A DNA stretch of 30,696 nucleotides from Thermaurantimonas sp046299575 (GCF_046299575.1 NZ_JBKBHX010000010.1:1-30696); one strand, 5' to 3'. Positions 22,802 through 30,474 are shown, numbered from the stretch's first letter. The notes: generated by a model not told the origin, from the sequence alone. Made by a program: numbers and translations.

Positions 22802-24424
22802 ATGATTACTGTTTCTAATGTTTCCCTACAGTTTGGAAAGCGCGTCCTCTTTGACGAAGTAAACCTCAAATTCAACGGCGACAACTGTTATGGCATCATC
22901 GGCGCAAACGGAGCCGGTAAGTCTACCTTTCTCAAAATCCTCACCGGTGAAATTTCTCCCACCTCAGGTCAGGTATCCATAGAGCCCGGCAAGCGCATGG
23001 CCGTGCTGAAGCAAAACCACTTTGAGTTTGACCACTATCCGGTGCTCGACACCGTCATTATGGGACACCGCGAGCTCTACGACATCATGAAGGAAAAGGA
23101 AGCCCTTTACGCCAAAGCCGACTTCTCCGAGGAAGACGGTATCCGTGCCTCTGAGCTCGAAAACCGCTTCGCCGAGCTCGACGGCTGGAATGCCGAAAGC
23201 GACGCAGCAGCACTCCTCTCCGGTCTCGGCATCAAAGAAGACACCCACTACAAGCTCATGAGCGAGCTCTCCGGTAAGGAAAAAGTCCGCGTACTGCTCG
23301 CTCAGGCACTCTTCGGCAATCCCGACATCCTCGTCATGGACGAGCCCACCAACGACCTCGACGTCTATACCATCGGCTGGCTCGAAGACTTCCTGCTCAA
23401 CTTCAAAAACACCGTCATCGTCGTCTCCCACGACCGCCATTTCCTCGACACCGTCTGCACACACATCTGTGACATCGACTTCGGCAAGATCAAGCTCTAC
23501 ACCGGCAACTACACCTTCTGGTACGAAGCCAGCCAGCTGGCCGCACGTCAGCGCGCAGCAGCCAACAAAAAGGCTGAACAAAAAATTGCCGAACTCAAAG
23601 AATTCATCCAGCGCTTCAGCGCCAACGTCTCCAAAAGCAAGCAAGCCACCAGCCGCAAGAAGCTCCTCGAAAAAATCAACGTCGAAGACATCCAACCCTC
23701 CAACCGCAAGTACCCCGCCATCATCTTCCAGCAAAACCGTCCCGCCGGTGACCAAATTCTCGACGTCACCAACTTGGCCGGATACGACACCGACGGCACA
23801 CCACTCTTCCGAAACATCACCTTCAAAGTCAACAAAGGCGACAAAATCGCCTTCCTCTCCGACAACCCCCGCTCCATCACCATCCTCTTCAAAATGCTCG
23901 CCGGAGAGCTCCAACCCGACGAAGGTACCATCTTCGTAGGCCAAACCATCACCACCGCCTACATGCCCAACGACAACTCCGAATACTTCCAAAAAGACCT
24001 TAACCTCATCGACTGGCTGCGCGAGTACTCACCCATTAAGGACGAAGTTTATATCCGCTCCTTCCTTGGCAAGATGCTCTTCACCGGCGAGGAAGTCCTC
24101 AAATCCGTAAGAGTACTCTCCGGTGGTGAAAAAGTCCGCTGTATGCTCTCCAAAGTCATGATGACCGGCGGCAACCTCCTCATCCTCGAAGAGCCCACCA
24201 ACCACCTTGACCTCGAGTCCATCACCGCCCTCAACAACGGCATGATCGACTTCCCCGGCAACATCCTCTTCACCTCCTTCGACCACGCTCTCAACCAATC
24301 TGTGGCCAACCGCATCATCGAAATCACCCCAAACGGCCTCATCGACAAGCTCATGACCTTCGACGAATACATCGAAAGCGAAAAGGTCAAACAGCAAAAA
24401 CAAGAGCTCCTCCTGGCCTACTAA
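22802..24424 (+). CDS. ABC-F family ATP-binding protein with degenerate second ATPase site
   Basis: The 540-residue soluble protein has two ABC domains joined by a charged linker (about 240-310) and no membrane segments, as in ribosome-acting ABC-F proteins; the order of features resembles the YbiT branch. Domain 1 is complete: Walker A GANGAGKST (34-42), signature LSGKEK (156-161, with K for the second G), Walker B ILVMDEPTND (D180, E181) and switch SHD (209-211). Domain 2 keeps LSGGEK (439-444) but the Walker A position reads LSDNPRSIT (352-360) with no GKS/T, Walker B is LILEEPTN, and the switch His position is Phe (SFDH, 492-495). Codon use is strongly C-ending and rich in CTC, unlike all neighbours. 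It follows tRNA-Arg by 40 bases. Likely role: translation factor; substrate unknown. Confidence 0.9.
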   Translation: MITVSNVSLQFGKRVLFDEVNLKFNGDNCYGIIGANGAGKSTFLKILTGEISPTSGQVSIEPGKRMAVLKQNHFEFDHYPVLDTVIMGHRELYDIMKEKEALYAKADFSEEDGIRASELENRFAELDGWNAESDAAALLSGLGIKEDTHYKLMSELSGKEKVRVLLAQALFGNPDILVMDEPTNDLDVYTIGWLEDFLLNFKNTVIVVSHDRHFLDTVCTHICDIDFGKIKLYTGNYTFWYEASQLAARQRAAANKKAEQKIAELKEFIQRFSANVSKSKQATSRKKLLEKINVEDIQPSNRKYPAIIFQQNRPAGDQILDVTNLAGYDTDGTPLFRNITFKVNKGDKIAFLSDNPRSITILFKMLAGELQPDEGTIFVGQTITTAYMPNDNSEYFQKDLNLIDWLREYSPIKDEVYIRSFLGKMLFTGEEVLKSVRVLSGGEKVRCMLSKVMMTGGNLLILEEPTNHLDLESITALNNGMIDFPGNILFTSFDHALNQSVANRIIEITPNGLIDKLMTFDEYIESEKVKQQKQELLLAY

Positions 24425-24446
24425 ACTTTATTAAAATTTTTCATTT

Positions 24447-24609
24447 GGGCGTGCCCCTGACAAGGCGCACCAGGCGCCTTCGTCAGGGTCGGCGTACTAC
24501 GGGGTACGCTTCGCTCCCGTGCTCCGGCCTCGCTTCGCTCAGCCTACGCACCGCGCTTACGCGCGCCCTCCGTATGCCTCACGCGGAGCGGTGCCCCGGG
24601 GCAGCGCTG
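24447..24609. repeat. GC-rich structured intergenic repeat
   Basis: A block of about 163 bases with very high GC content stands in an otherwise AT-rich gap (24425-24883). It opens with GGGCGTGCCCCTGAC. It contains a strong hairpin at 24455-24488: stems CCCTGAC/GTCAGGG and AAGGCGC/GCGCCTT with one bulged C and loop ACCAG. Repeated CTTCGCTC motifs follow (near 24509 and 24532), then CCTCACGC at 24577-24584, and it ends in the perfect palindrome TGCCCCGGGGCA (24592-24603). From memory, GGGCGTGCC...CCCTCACGC elements are dispersed in many Bacteroidota genomes, but no copy can be compared here. A short open frame across it is a by-product of its composition. The remaining gap (24610-24794) is AT-rich and featureless. 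Confidence 0.65.
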
Positions 24610-24794
24610 AAAAAACAAAACCAACATGTACCAAACTTATATTTTTAAACAAATAGATAAAAAGAACAAATAAACCCACACTCATAAATACCCAACAGCC
24701 AGATAAAAAATCTCAAATACCTCTCTGAAGCTTTTACAAGGCAATTAAATAGATAGTAAAATTCCCACGACAACTTTTACTTCTGAAAAATGAA

Positions 24795-24816
24795 TAGGGC
24801 GCTTCACAGCGCCCTA
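24795..24816 (-). terminator. Probable terminator of the transketolase-yjjG-MATE operon
   Basis: A perfect 8-bp stem TAGGGCGC/GCGCCCTA with a 6-base loop lies 68 bases after the minus-strand stop at 24884. On that strand it is followed by TTCATTTTTC. The distance from the gene is somewhat long. Confidence 0.6.
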
Positions 24817-24883
24817 CCCAAAACACATGAAAACACAAACAAAAACCCCCCTTTTGTTTGCTCAGCAAAATTAACCCAACTTT

Positions 24884-26257
24884 TTAAACGAATTCAGTCT
24901 TATTTTGTTTCACTTCCAGTTCATTTTGAAGCCTACGGATAATTACTCGATACCGCCATAGCAGCATGGCAGCCGATAGCGTAAGTCCTACCGCCAGAAA
25001 TACCCAAATCGCCACCACATTCTCGCTTTTGTACACCCCAAAATAGTAACTGCCTGGCAAGGCAAATACCCAGTAGGCTACAAAAGTGATTAAGGTTGGA
25101 ATGCGCACATCCTTCAGTCCGCGCATGATTCCAAGACCTACGGCCTGTACTCCGTCCGATATCTGAAAAAATACCGCCACAATCAGCAGTTTTGAAGCGA
25201 TTTCGATCACCTCAGCCTCGTTGCTGTACAGAGCTGGAAAGAAATCTCTGCCCAGCAGAAATACCATCCCGGCAAAGCTCATCCACGCCACCGTCATCAC
25301 CAGTATAGTGCGCACAGCCAGGTGTAGATTGTGGCCATCGCATCTGCCCAGCAGATTACCTGTGCGAATGGTAGCTGCCGCAGCCAGACCAGTGGCTGCC
25401 ATGTAAGAAATTGAAGCCAGATTGATAGCGATCTGGTGTGCTGCCTGACTCTCAGGACTGATCATCCCGGCCAACACCGATGCCGCTGCAAAGGCACTCA
25501 CTTCAAAAATGTACTGAAAACCGCTCGGAACTCCTATAGCTAATATTTCTCTCGCATGCGTACGGAGAACCCATAACGGTGAAAAAACAAAAGTAATTTG
25601 TCTAAACAATCGACTGCGGAGCACGAAAACTGCCATAGCCCCCCACATCACAATCCTCGATATCAGCGTTGCATACCCGGCACCATTCAGTCCCAGAGAC
25701 GGAAAACCGAATTTTCCGAAAATCAATACATAATTCAACACCACATTGAGCACGTTTACCACAATGGTGATTTGCATAGCCTGTCGTGTATGCCCAAGTC
25801 CTTCGGCAAACTGCTTGAAAGCATAATAGCCCAGTATAGGTATAATCGACATACCTACAATGGTCATGTAAGGCGCTGCAAGTCGAACGACTTCCGGGTC
25901 TTGCCGCATGTGGTGTAGTGCAGGTGTCAACCCCTCCAGCAGAAGAAATAGTACCAACCCGATACCGAGATTGAGCCAGAGCGAAGCATTCAGCAGCAGT
26001 GGCAACTGCCGCATCCGCCCGGCACCATGTGCGTTGGCAATCAGTGGCGTAAGTCCATATGCCACTCCGATACCAAACACCAGAATCACCGTAAAAATCC
26101 CGTTTACCAGCGAGGCAGCCGCCAGAGGCTCCGTACCCAGCTGACCGACCATCACATTGTCAGCCACAGCCACGGTGATCTGGCCCAGCTGCCCGATCAT
26201 TACAGGCCACGCCAGGCGAAAGTTTTCCCGGTAGTGATGTTTGGCAGCGGATGTCAT
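24884..26257 (-). CDS. MATE family efflux transporter
   Basis: The 457-residue inner-membrane protein has about twelve hydrophobic segments and the MATE pattern in both halves: LAWPVMIGQLGQITVAVADNVMVGQLG near residue 15 (read in two parts), and in the second half IFEVSAFAAASVLAGMIS, ATGLAAAATIRTGNLLGR. Members are Na+- or H+-driven exporters of cationic drugs or metabolites; the NorM branch is the closest by eye, but the substrate is unknown. The start codon overlaps the stop of the preceding HAD gene by one base (TGATG), so translation is coupled. It is the last gene of a four-gene minus-strand unit. Confidence 0.92.
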   Translation of the reverse strand: MTSAAKHHYRENFRLAWPVMIGQLGQITVAVADNVMVGQLGTEPLAAASLVNGIFTVILVFGIGVAYGLTPLIANAHGAGRMRQLPLLLNASLWLNLGIGLVLFLLLEGLTPALHHMRQDPEVVRLAAPYMTIVGMSIIPILGYYAFKQFAEGLGHTRQAMQITIVVNVLNVVLNYVLIFGKFGFPSLGLNGAGYATLISRIVMWGAMAVFVLRSRLFRQITFVFSPLWVLRTHAREILAIGVPSGFQYIFEVSAFAAASVLAGMISPESQAAHQIAINLASISYMAATGLAAAATIRTGNLLGRCDGHNLHLAVRTILVMTVAWMSFAGMVFLLGRDFFPALYSNEAEVIEIASKLLIVAVFFQISDGVQAVGLGIMRGLKDVRIPTLITFVAYWVFALPGSYYFGVYKSENVVAIWVFLAVGLTLSAAMLLWRYRVIIRRLQNELEVKQNKTEFV

Positions 26258-26955
26258 CAGAGTATGGTTGTGAGAGCTAAGAGGTGTTGTATTTCGTACG
26301 TGGGCATTACATCGCTTTTATGCCCAAAGGGATTGTACCAGACCTGATCCATCCCCACATTGCGCGCACCAGCGATATCAGCCTCAGGATGGTCACCGAT
26401 CATGATTGCCTCCTCTCTCCGCGTTTTGGTATTTTTAAGTGCTGTTACGAAAATTTTAGCCTCAGGCTTATTGGCGCCGGCCATTTCGCTCGTCACGATT
26501 TCCCTGAAATATTTGTCTAACCCTGAGGATTTCAGTTTAATCATCTGCACTGAAGTAAATCCGTTTGTGATGATGGCCAGCACATACCGCTCGTGCAGAT
26601 ATTCCAAGGCCTCAAGTGCGCCAGGCATAAGGGCTGTCTGTCGAGGCGAACGCTCTACATATTGATTTTCGAAATAATCACCCAGATGTACTTCAGTGAT
26701 CTGAAAATGCGCCAGCGTATCGGCAAAGCGCTCTTTTCGAAGTCTGTATTTATCGATTTTTCCTTCGCGATACAAAGCCCACTTTTGATCGTTCACGCGG
26801 TTGTACACGGTGTAAAACTCTTCAAAGTCCAGACCTTTTCGATGCAGTTCGGTCTCGGTGAAGATTTCCTTAAGCACTGCCGTGCTGTTGGTGTGAAAAT
26901 CCCACAGTGTGTGATCAAGGTCAAAAAAAAGGGTTTTGTATCCGCGCGTTGCCAT
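26257..26955 (-). CDS. YjjG-type HAD nucleotidase
   Basis: The 232-residue cytoplasmic HAD hydrolase has motif I FFDLDHTLWDF with the nucleophile Asp12 and Asp14, a helical cap domain, motif II AIITNGF, a conserved lysine in GANKPEAKIF (motif III), and motif IV IMIGDHPEADIAGARNVGM. The form DLDHTLWDF-hTNS and the length match the YjjG family of pyrimidine 5'-nucleotidases, which remove phosphate from dUMP, UMP, dTMP and non-canonical pyrimidine nucleotides. This specificity is inferred from family. It starts 26 bases after the transketolase N-subunit stop and overlaps the MATE gene by one base. Confidence 0.88.
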   Translation of the reverse strand: MATRGYKTLFFDLDHTLWDFHTNSTAVLKEIFTETELHRKGLDFEEFYTVYNRVNDQKWALYREGKIDKYRLRKERFADTLAHFQITEVHLGDYFENQYVERSPRQTALMPGALEALEYLHERYVLAIITNGFTSVQMIKLKSSGLDKYFREIVTSEMAGANKPEAKIFVTALKNTKTRREEAIMIGDHPEADIAGARNVGMDQVWYNPFGHKSDVMPTYEIQHLLALTTIL

Positions 26956-26981
26956 AAATTGGATTTTAAAAGCTGAATGAT

Positions 26982-27839
26982 TTAATAATCACCCAGCGTC
27001 TCCGGATTTTGTTCTAATGCGCGTTGCAATTGTTCGTCGTTTGGCGCTATGCCATGCCACTCATGGCTGCCCATCATATAGTCCACACCGTGGCCCATTT
27101 CAGTTTTCATAATGAGTACCACCGGCTTTTCATTGCGCGTAAGGCTCTTTGCGAGCAGCAGAGCATCGGCTATCTCTACCAGGTCGTTGCCGTTTTCACA
27201 CTCAGCCACCAGCCAGCCGAAGGCTTCAAATTTGGCTTTCAGATCACCCAGATCCATTACATCCGACACATCGCCGTCGATCTGTCTGTTGTTGCGATCG
27301 ATTGTGACCACGATGTTGTCCACCTTGTGGTGTGCGGCAAACATGGCGGCTTCCCAGATCTGGCCTTCCTGCAGCTCACCATCGCCCTGCAGGGTGTAGA
27401 CGGTATGCAGGTCGCCGTTCAGCTTTTTGGCCAGAGCAGCTCCTATGGCTACACTCAGTCCCTGTCCGAGTGAACCGGTGGCTACGCGCACTCCGGGCAG
27501 GTGCTCGTGCGTAGCCGGATGGCCTTGAAGACGCGAATTGATCCGTCGGAAGGTAGCCAATTCACTCACTGGGAAGAACCCACTTCTGGCCAGCACCGAA
27601 TAATACACCGGTGTGATATGTCCATTGCTAAGGAAGAAGAGGTCCTGATCTCGCCCATCCATTGTAAAATTGGCCGGGTCATGATCCATCACATATTGAA
27701 ATAAGGCTACAAAAAATTCCGTACAACCGAGACTGCCTCCCGGATGCCCGCTTTGCACGGCATGTACCATGCGCACGATGTCACGGCGTACCTGTGGCAG
27801 CCATGCTTTCAGTACTTGTATATCCGATTGAATACCCAC
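26982..27839 (-). CDS. Transketolase, N-terminal (TPP-binding) subunit
   Basis: The 285-residue protein is the first half of a split transketolase, which moves two-carbon ketol units between sugar phosphates in the pentose phosphate pathway. Visible are SGHPGGSLGCTEF near residue 30, FFLSNGH, GHPATHEHLPGV, TGSLGQGLSVAIGAA and the thiamine-diphosphate motif GDGELQEGQIWEA (from residue 152) ending at DRNN. The pyrimidine-binding half is encoded separately just upstream (5-base gap), so the two should form a heteromer. The start is GTG at 27839. A DXP-synthase-like role is unlikely given the transketolase-type motifs. Confidence 0.93.
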   Translation of the reverse strand: MGIQSDIQVLKAWLPQVRRDIVRMVHAVQSGHPGGSLGCTEFFVALFQYVMDHDPANFTMDGRDQDLFFLSNGHITPVYYSVLARSGFFPVSELATFRRINSRLQGHPATHEHLPGVRVATGSLGQGLSVAIGAALAKKLNGDLHTVYTLQGDGELQEGQIWEAAMFAAHHKVDNIVVTIDRNNRQIDGDVSDVMDLGDLKAKFEAFGWLVAECENGNDLVEIADALLLAKSLTRNEKPVVLIMKTEMGHGVDYMMGSHEWHGIAPNDEQLQRALEQNPETLGDY

Positions 27840-27844
27840 GTTGC

Positions 27845-28813
27845 TTACGATTTTTTGGTTTTGCGTTCGATGGCTTTGATGGCCGCTTGCGCCACGTTTT
27901 CAGGTGTAAGGCCGTATTTGGCCAGAAGTTCCTCCGGTTTACCGCTTTCGCCGAAGGAGTCGTTTACAGCCACATATTCCTGAGGTACAGGGTGATGGGT
28001 CAGAATCACCTGTGCTACGGCATCGCCCAGTCCTCCGTAGCGGTTGTGTTCTTCAGCAGTCACTGCACATCCGGTTTTGGCCACTGACTTTAGTATGGCC
28101 TCCTGATCGATGGGCTTTATGGTGTGTATATTGATGATTTCGGCATCGATTCCTTGAGATTCCAGCAGCTTCTGCGCCTGAAGGGCAATCCATACCATGT
28201 GACCGGTAGCAAAGATGCTTACATCGCTGCCCTCAATCAGGGTGATGGCTTTTCCAATTTCAAAAACCTGATTCTCAGGTGTGAAATTTGGCCACTTCGG
28301 GCGACCAAAGCGCAGATACACCGGCCCTTCGTATTCGGCTATGGCAAGGGTAGCAGCCTTAGTCTGGTTGTAATCACACGGATTGATCACCACCATGCCC
28401 GGCAACATGCGCATCAGACCAATGTCTTCCAAAATCTGGTGGGTAGCGCCGTCTTCACCTAAGGTAAGACCGGCGTGCGATGCACAGATTTTTACATTTT
28501 TGTGTGAGTAGGCGATCGACTGGCGAATTTGGTCATATACCCGACCGGTCGAAAAGTTGGCAAACGTACCCGTAAAAGGAATGAAGCCCCCGATAGTAAG
28601 CCCCGCTGCGATGCCCATCATATTGGCCTCGGCAATCCCTACCTGAAAAAATCGTTCAGGAAAAGCCTTTTTAAAGGCATCCATTTTGAGCGAACCAGTA
28701 AGGTCAGCACATAGTGCTACCACTCGGTCATTGCGCTTGCCCAACTCCAGAAGCCCCGCCCCAAAGCCCGAACGCGTGTCCTTAGCACCAGAGTCCACGA
28801 AGGTATTTTTCAT
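27845..28813 (-). CDS. Transketolase, C-terminal (pyrimidine-binding) subunit
   Basis: The 322-residue protein corresponds to the second half of transketolase: the PYR domain with FFQVGIAEANMMGIAAGLT, whose Glu62 is the residue that activates thiamine diphosphate, followed by ICASHAGLTLGEDGATHQ and the C-terminal domain (DVSIFATGHMVWIALQAQ, EEHNRYGGLGDAVAQVI). It pairs with the N-terminal subunit gene 5 bases downstream. Here the C-terminal subunit is transcribed first, the reverse of the order in the fused enzyme. It opens a probable four-gene operon with the N-subunit, a YjjG-like nucleotidase and a MATE exporter. Confidence 0.93.
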   Translation of the reverse strand: MKNTFVDSGAKDTRSGFGAGLLELGKRNDRVVALCADLTGSLKMDAFKKAFPERFFQVGIAEANMMGIAAGLTIGGFIPFTGTFANFSTGRVYDQIRQSIAYSHKNVKICASHAGLTLGEDGATHQILEDIGLMRMLPGMVVINPCDYNQTKAATLAIAEYEGPVYLRFGRPKWPNFTPENQVFEIGKAITLIEGSDVSIFATGHMVWIALQAQKLLESQGIDAEIINIHTIKPIDQEAILKSVAKTGCAVTAEEHNRYGGLGDAVAQVILTHHPVPQEYVAVNDSFGESGKPEELLAKYGLTPENVAQAAIKAIERKTKKS

Positions 28814-28856
28814 TATTTCAGATTGAATATCAGATAATTATGTGAAAAAAGCGCAG

Positions 28857-28864
28857 CAAAGGTA
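28857..28864 (-). promoter_or_regulatory. -7 element (TACCTTTG) of the transketolase operon
   Basis: On the minus strand TACCTTTG fits TAnnTTTG and would give a leader of about 37 bases before the ATG at 28813. A CCTTTT run lies at an approximate -33 distance but is not a clean TTTG. Confidence 0.5.
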
Positions 28865-28963
28865 CAATCAGCTCTGGTTAAAAGGTGTGTAAACTTTTAC
28901 AGGTGGGGGAGGGGAGGAAAAGACCCACCAAACCAATCGAGCGGTGATAAACACTTCCCAGGA

Positions 28964-30055
28964 TTACAGAGTGTCTAAGGGGCTTTGAATGCGCTTTAGA
29001 GCTTCTTCCGTAACGTGAGTGTAGATTTGAGTAGTTTTGACAGAACTGTGCCCAAGAAGTTCCTGTAGCACCCGAATGTCAGCACCTGCTTCCAGCAAAT
29101 GCGTAGCATAGCTATGCCTGAGACCGTGAATACTTACCTGCCTGAAAATGCCTGCCGAATGCATGGCTTTTTTAAAAACCAACTGTACACTTCTAACGGA
29201 ATATTGTCTGCCCGGTGCCCCTTCGAAGAGCCAGGTTTGGGGCCGGTAGGCTTTGTAGTATTTCGCCAATTGGCTTTTTACCCGCTCAGGTAAGGGCACA
29301 TAGCGATCCTTTTTGCCTTTGGCGTGCTCGATCAGTACCCGACTATCTGCGCTATTGATGTGATTCAATTTAATGCCTACAATTTCACTTACGCGTAAGC
29401 CCATTCCATAGCACATCTCCAACATCAGCTTGTGCTTTGGATTTTCAACGGTTGAAAACAGACGTTTAATCTCGTTTTTAGAGAGAACTTTTGGCAGCGA
29501 TTTTTTTGATTTTGGGCGTGGAATTTCGATAAACATTTTTTTCTGCCCAAGCACTTGTTCGTAATAAAATTTCAGTGCATTCACCACTGTGTTAAGCGAC
29601 GATTCACTGAGGTTTCTTTTCTTTAACACATAGAGCAAATAATCTTTTATACGTTCAGCTGAAAAAGATGACAACGGATGTGATTTAATGGTAACTAAAA
29701 AACGCACAAATTCACCCACATACACCCTAGTGGTATTTGCACTGTAGGCTTTGAGCTGAAGTTGCCTTATGTAATTTTTTAGGTCCGAATGATGTATAGC
29801 GTTGACTTTAGAAAAATATTCTTCATAAGGATTTTTCAGTGGATATCCCAATTTTTCCCTATGCTGATTCGTATCAACTACCCACCAGGCTTTAAAAGTC
29901 GGCTCCCAACGAGCTTTAGGAAGAAGATTTTTTAAAAAAGCCTTGCGCACATCCGAATATTCGAATGAAATCCACAGCACATCTCGATGCTCAAATGTAC
30001 CAGTTGTGATTGTATAGTCCTTTATTAATCCCACGTTTCGCAATATAGATATCAA
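28964..30055 (-). CDS. Tyrosine recombinase/integrase with tryptophan-rich N-terminal extension
   Basis: The protein of up to 363 residues has a full catalytic set: Arg221 (GMGLRVSE), a Lys in HAKGKKDR (246-249), His310 and Arg313 (IHGLRHSYATH), His336 (LLGHSS) and the nucleophile Tyr345 (QIYTHV). A SAM-like core-binding domain covers about 88-175. The first ~70 residues form an extra domain with ARWEPTFKAWWVV (about 48-60), a pattern common in Bacteroidota phage/transposon-type integrases but absent from housekeeping XerC/D. No in-frame ATG exists near the N-terminus: candidates are TTG 30055, TTG 30043 and GTG 30034. It diverges from the XRE gene. Likely a mobile-element recombinase; whether still mobile is unknown. 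Confidence 0.9.
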   Translation of the reverse strand: MISILRNVGLIKDYTITTGTFEHRDVLWISFEYSDVRKAFLKNLLPKARWEPTFKAWWVVDTNQHREKLGYPLKNPYEEYFSKVNAIHHSDLKNYIRQLQLKAYSANTTRVYVGEFVRFLVTIKSHPLSSFSAERIKDYLLYVLKKRNLSESSLNTVVNALKFYYEQVLGQKKMFIEIPRPKSKKSLPKVLSKNEIKRLFSTVENPKHKLMLEMCYGMGLRVSEIVGIKLNHINSADSRVLIEHAKGKKDRYVPLPERVKSQLAKYYKAYRPQTWLFEGAPGRQYSVRSVQLVFKKAMHSAGIFRQVSIHGLRHSYATHLLEAGADIRVLQELLGHSSVKTTQIYTHVTEEALKRIQSPLDTL

Positions 30056-30060
30056 AAGTA
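30053..30060 (-). promoter_or_regulatory. Possible -7 element (TACTTTTG) overlapping the integrase start
   Basis: On the minus strand TACTTTTG fits TAnnTTTG but covers the most upstream start codon (TTG 30055-30053). If the site is real, the transcript begins near 30046 and translation starts at TTG 30043 or GTG 30034 on a nearly leaderless message. Confidence 0.3.
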
Positions 30061-30163
30061 CAACATTTGAAGCGTCAAAAATTAATTGATATCATTATCG
30101 CGAACAGTAGATTTATGTAATCATTTAAACATCAACATATTAAAATTTTTAAAAAATATTTCA

Positions 30164-30189
30164 CAATTCGATGCATGCATTGCGAATTG
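30164..30189. promoter_or_regulatory. Operator-like inverted repeat upstream of the XRE gene
   Basis: Perfect 7-base arms CAATTCG (30164-30170) and CGAATTG (30183-30189) flank a 12-base spacer that holds the palindrome ATGCATGCAT (30171-30180). The repeat ends 4 bases before the -7 element of the XRE gene and covers its -33 region, the place expected for an autorepressor site. Confidence 0.6.
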
Positions 30190-30193
30190 CGTA

Positions 30194-30201
30194 TATTTTT
30201 G
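30194..30201 (+). promoter_or_regulatory. -7 element (TATTTTTG) of the XRE gene
   Basis: TATTTTTG fits TAnnTTTG and predicts a transcript start about 25 bases before the ATG at 30233, which supports the shorter start. The same TATTTTTGT string recurs at 30493 before the next gene. Confidence 0.55.
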
Positions 30202-30232
30202 TGTTATAGCCTATGCTAAAAAGACAACAACA

Positions 30233-30463
30233 ATGGAACTATCTGAAAGAATTAGAAAAATCCGAAAGGCATATAATTTGACTCAGGCAGATGTCGCTTG
30301 TAGACTAGATATTGCACCTTCTAGTTATGGGCAAATAGAAAGAAATGCAATAAAGGCTTCCTGCCAAACACTTTTAAAAGTGTCAAATGCCATTGGAGTT
30401 TCATTAACTTTTCTTGTTGACATCCAATCAAGAAAATTTGTTGAAGACAAAAATACAGGTTAA
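30233..30463 (+). CDS. Small XRE-family helix-turn-helix regulator
   Basis: The 76-residue protein is almost entirely one Cro/C1-type HTH domain: MELSERIRKIRKAYNLTQ, then ADVACRLDIAPSSYGQIERN as the recognition region, and LLKVSNAIGVSLTFLVDI. A longer frame reaches back to 30086, but its extra 49 residues (LCNHLNINILKFLKN) look non-coding and would cross the promoter and operator-like repeat, so the ATG at 30233 is preferred. It diverges from a tyrosine recombinase and precedes an unrecognised gene with the same promoter core. This context fits a self-repressing control gene of a phage, plasmid-like or restriction/defence module. The regulated target is not shown by sequence. Confidence 0.85.
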   Translation: MELSERIRKIRKAYNLTQADVACRLDIAPSSYGQIERNAIKASCQTLLKVSNAIGVSLTFLVDIQSRKFVEDKNTG

Positions 30464-30474
30464 AGCCTGTTTTT
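30451..30474 (+). terminator. Weak intrinsic terminator after the XRE gene
   Basis: ACAGG-TTAAAG-CCTGT forms a 5-bp stem that includes the XRE stop codon. It is extended by AAA/TTT across one mismatch and runs into TTTTT. It would partly insulate the following gene, which has its own promoter core. Confidence 0.45.

Noticed and set aside
23469..23939. Ser/Thr/Pro-rich frame inside the ABC-F gene on the same strand
   Set aside because: Composition is a frame-shifted image of the biased ABC-F codons, with no start signal of its own.
22964..23992. Long open frame of 342 codons antisense to the ABC-F gene
   Set aside because: Its product is an improbable Gly/Asp/Glu/Val-rich chain; it arises because the sense gene uses C-ending codons, which remove stops on the other strand.
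24445..24648. 67-codon Arg-rich frame over the GC-rich element
   Set aside because: Its open frame follows from the repeat's base composition; the sequence is explained by hairpins, not coding.
28902..28929. GGTGGG/CCCACC hairpin after the integrase stop
   Set aside because: The 16-base loop and lack of a T-run on the minus strand make it a poor terminator.
30086..30232. N-terminal extension of the XRE gene
   Set aside because: It would cross the operator-like repeat and promoter core, and its residues lack domain character; the ATG at 30233 gives a complete HTH domain.
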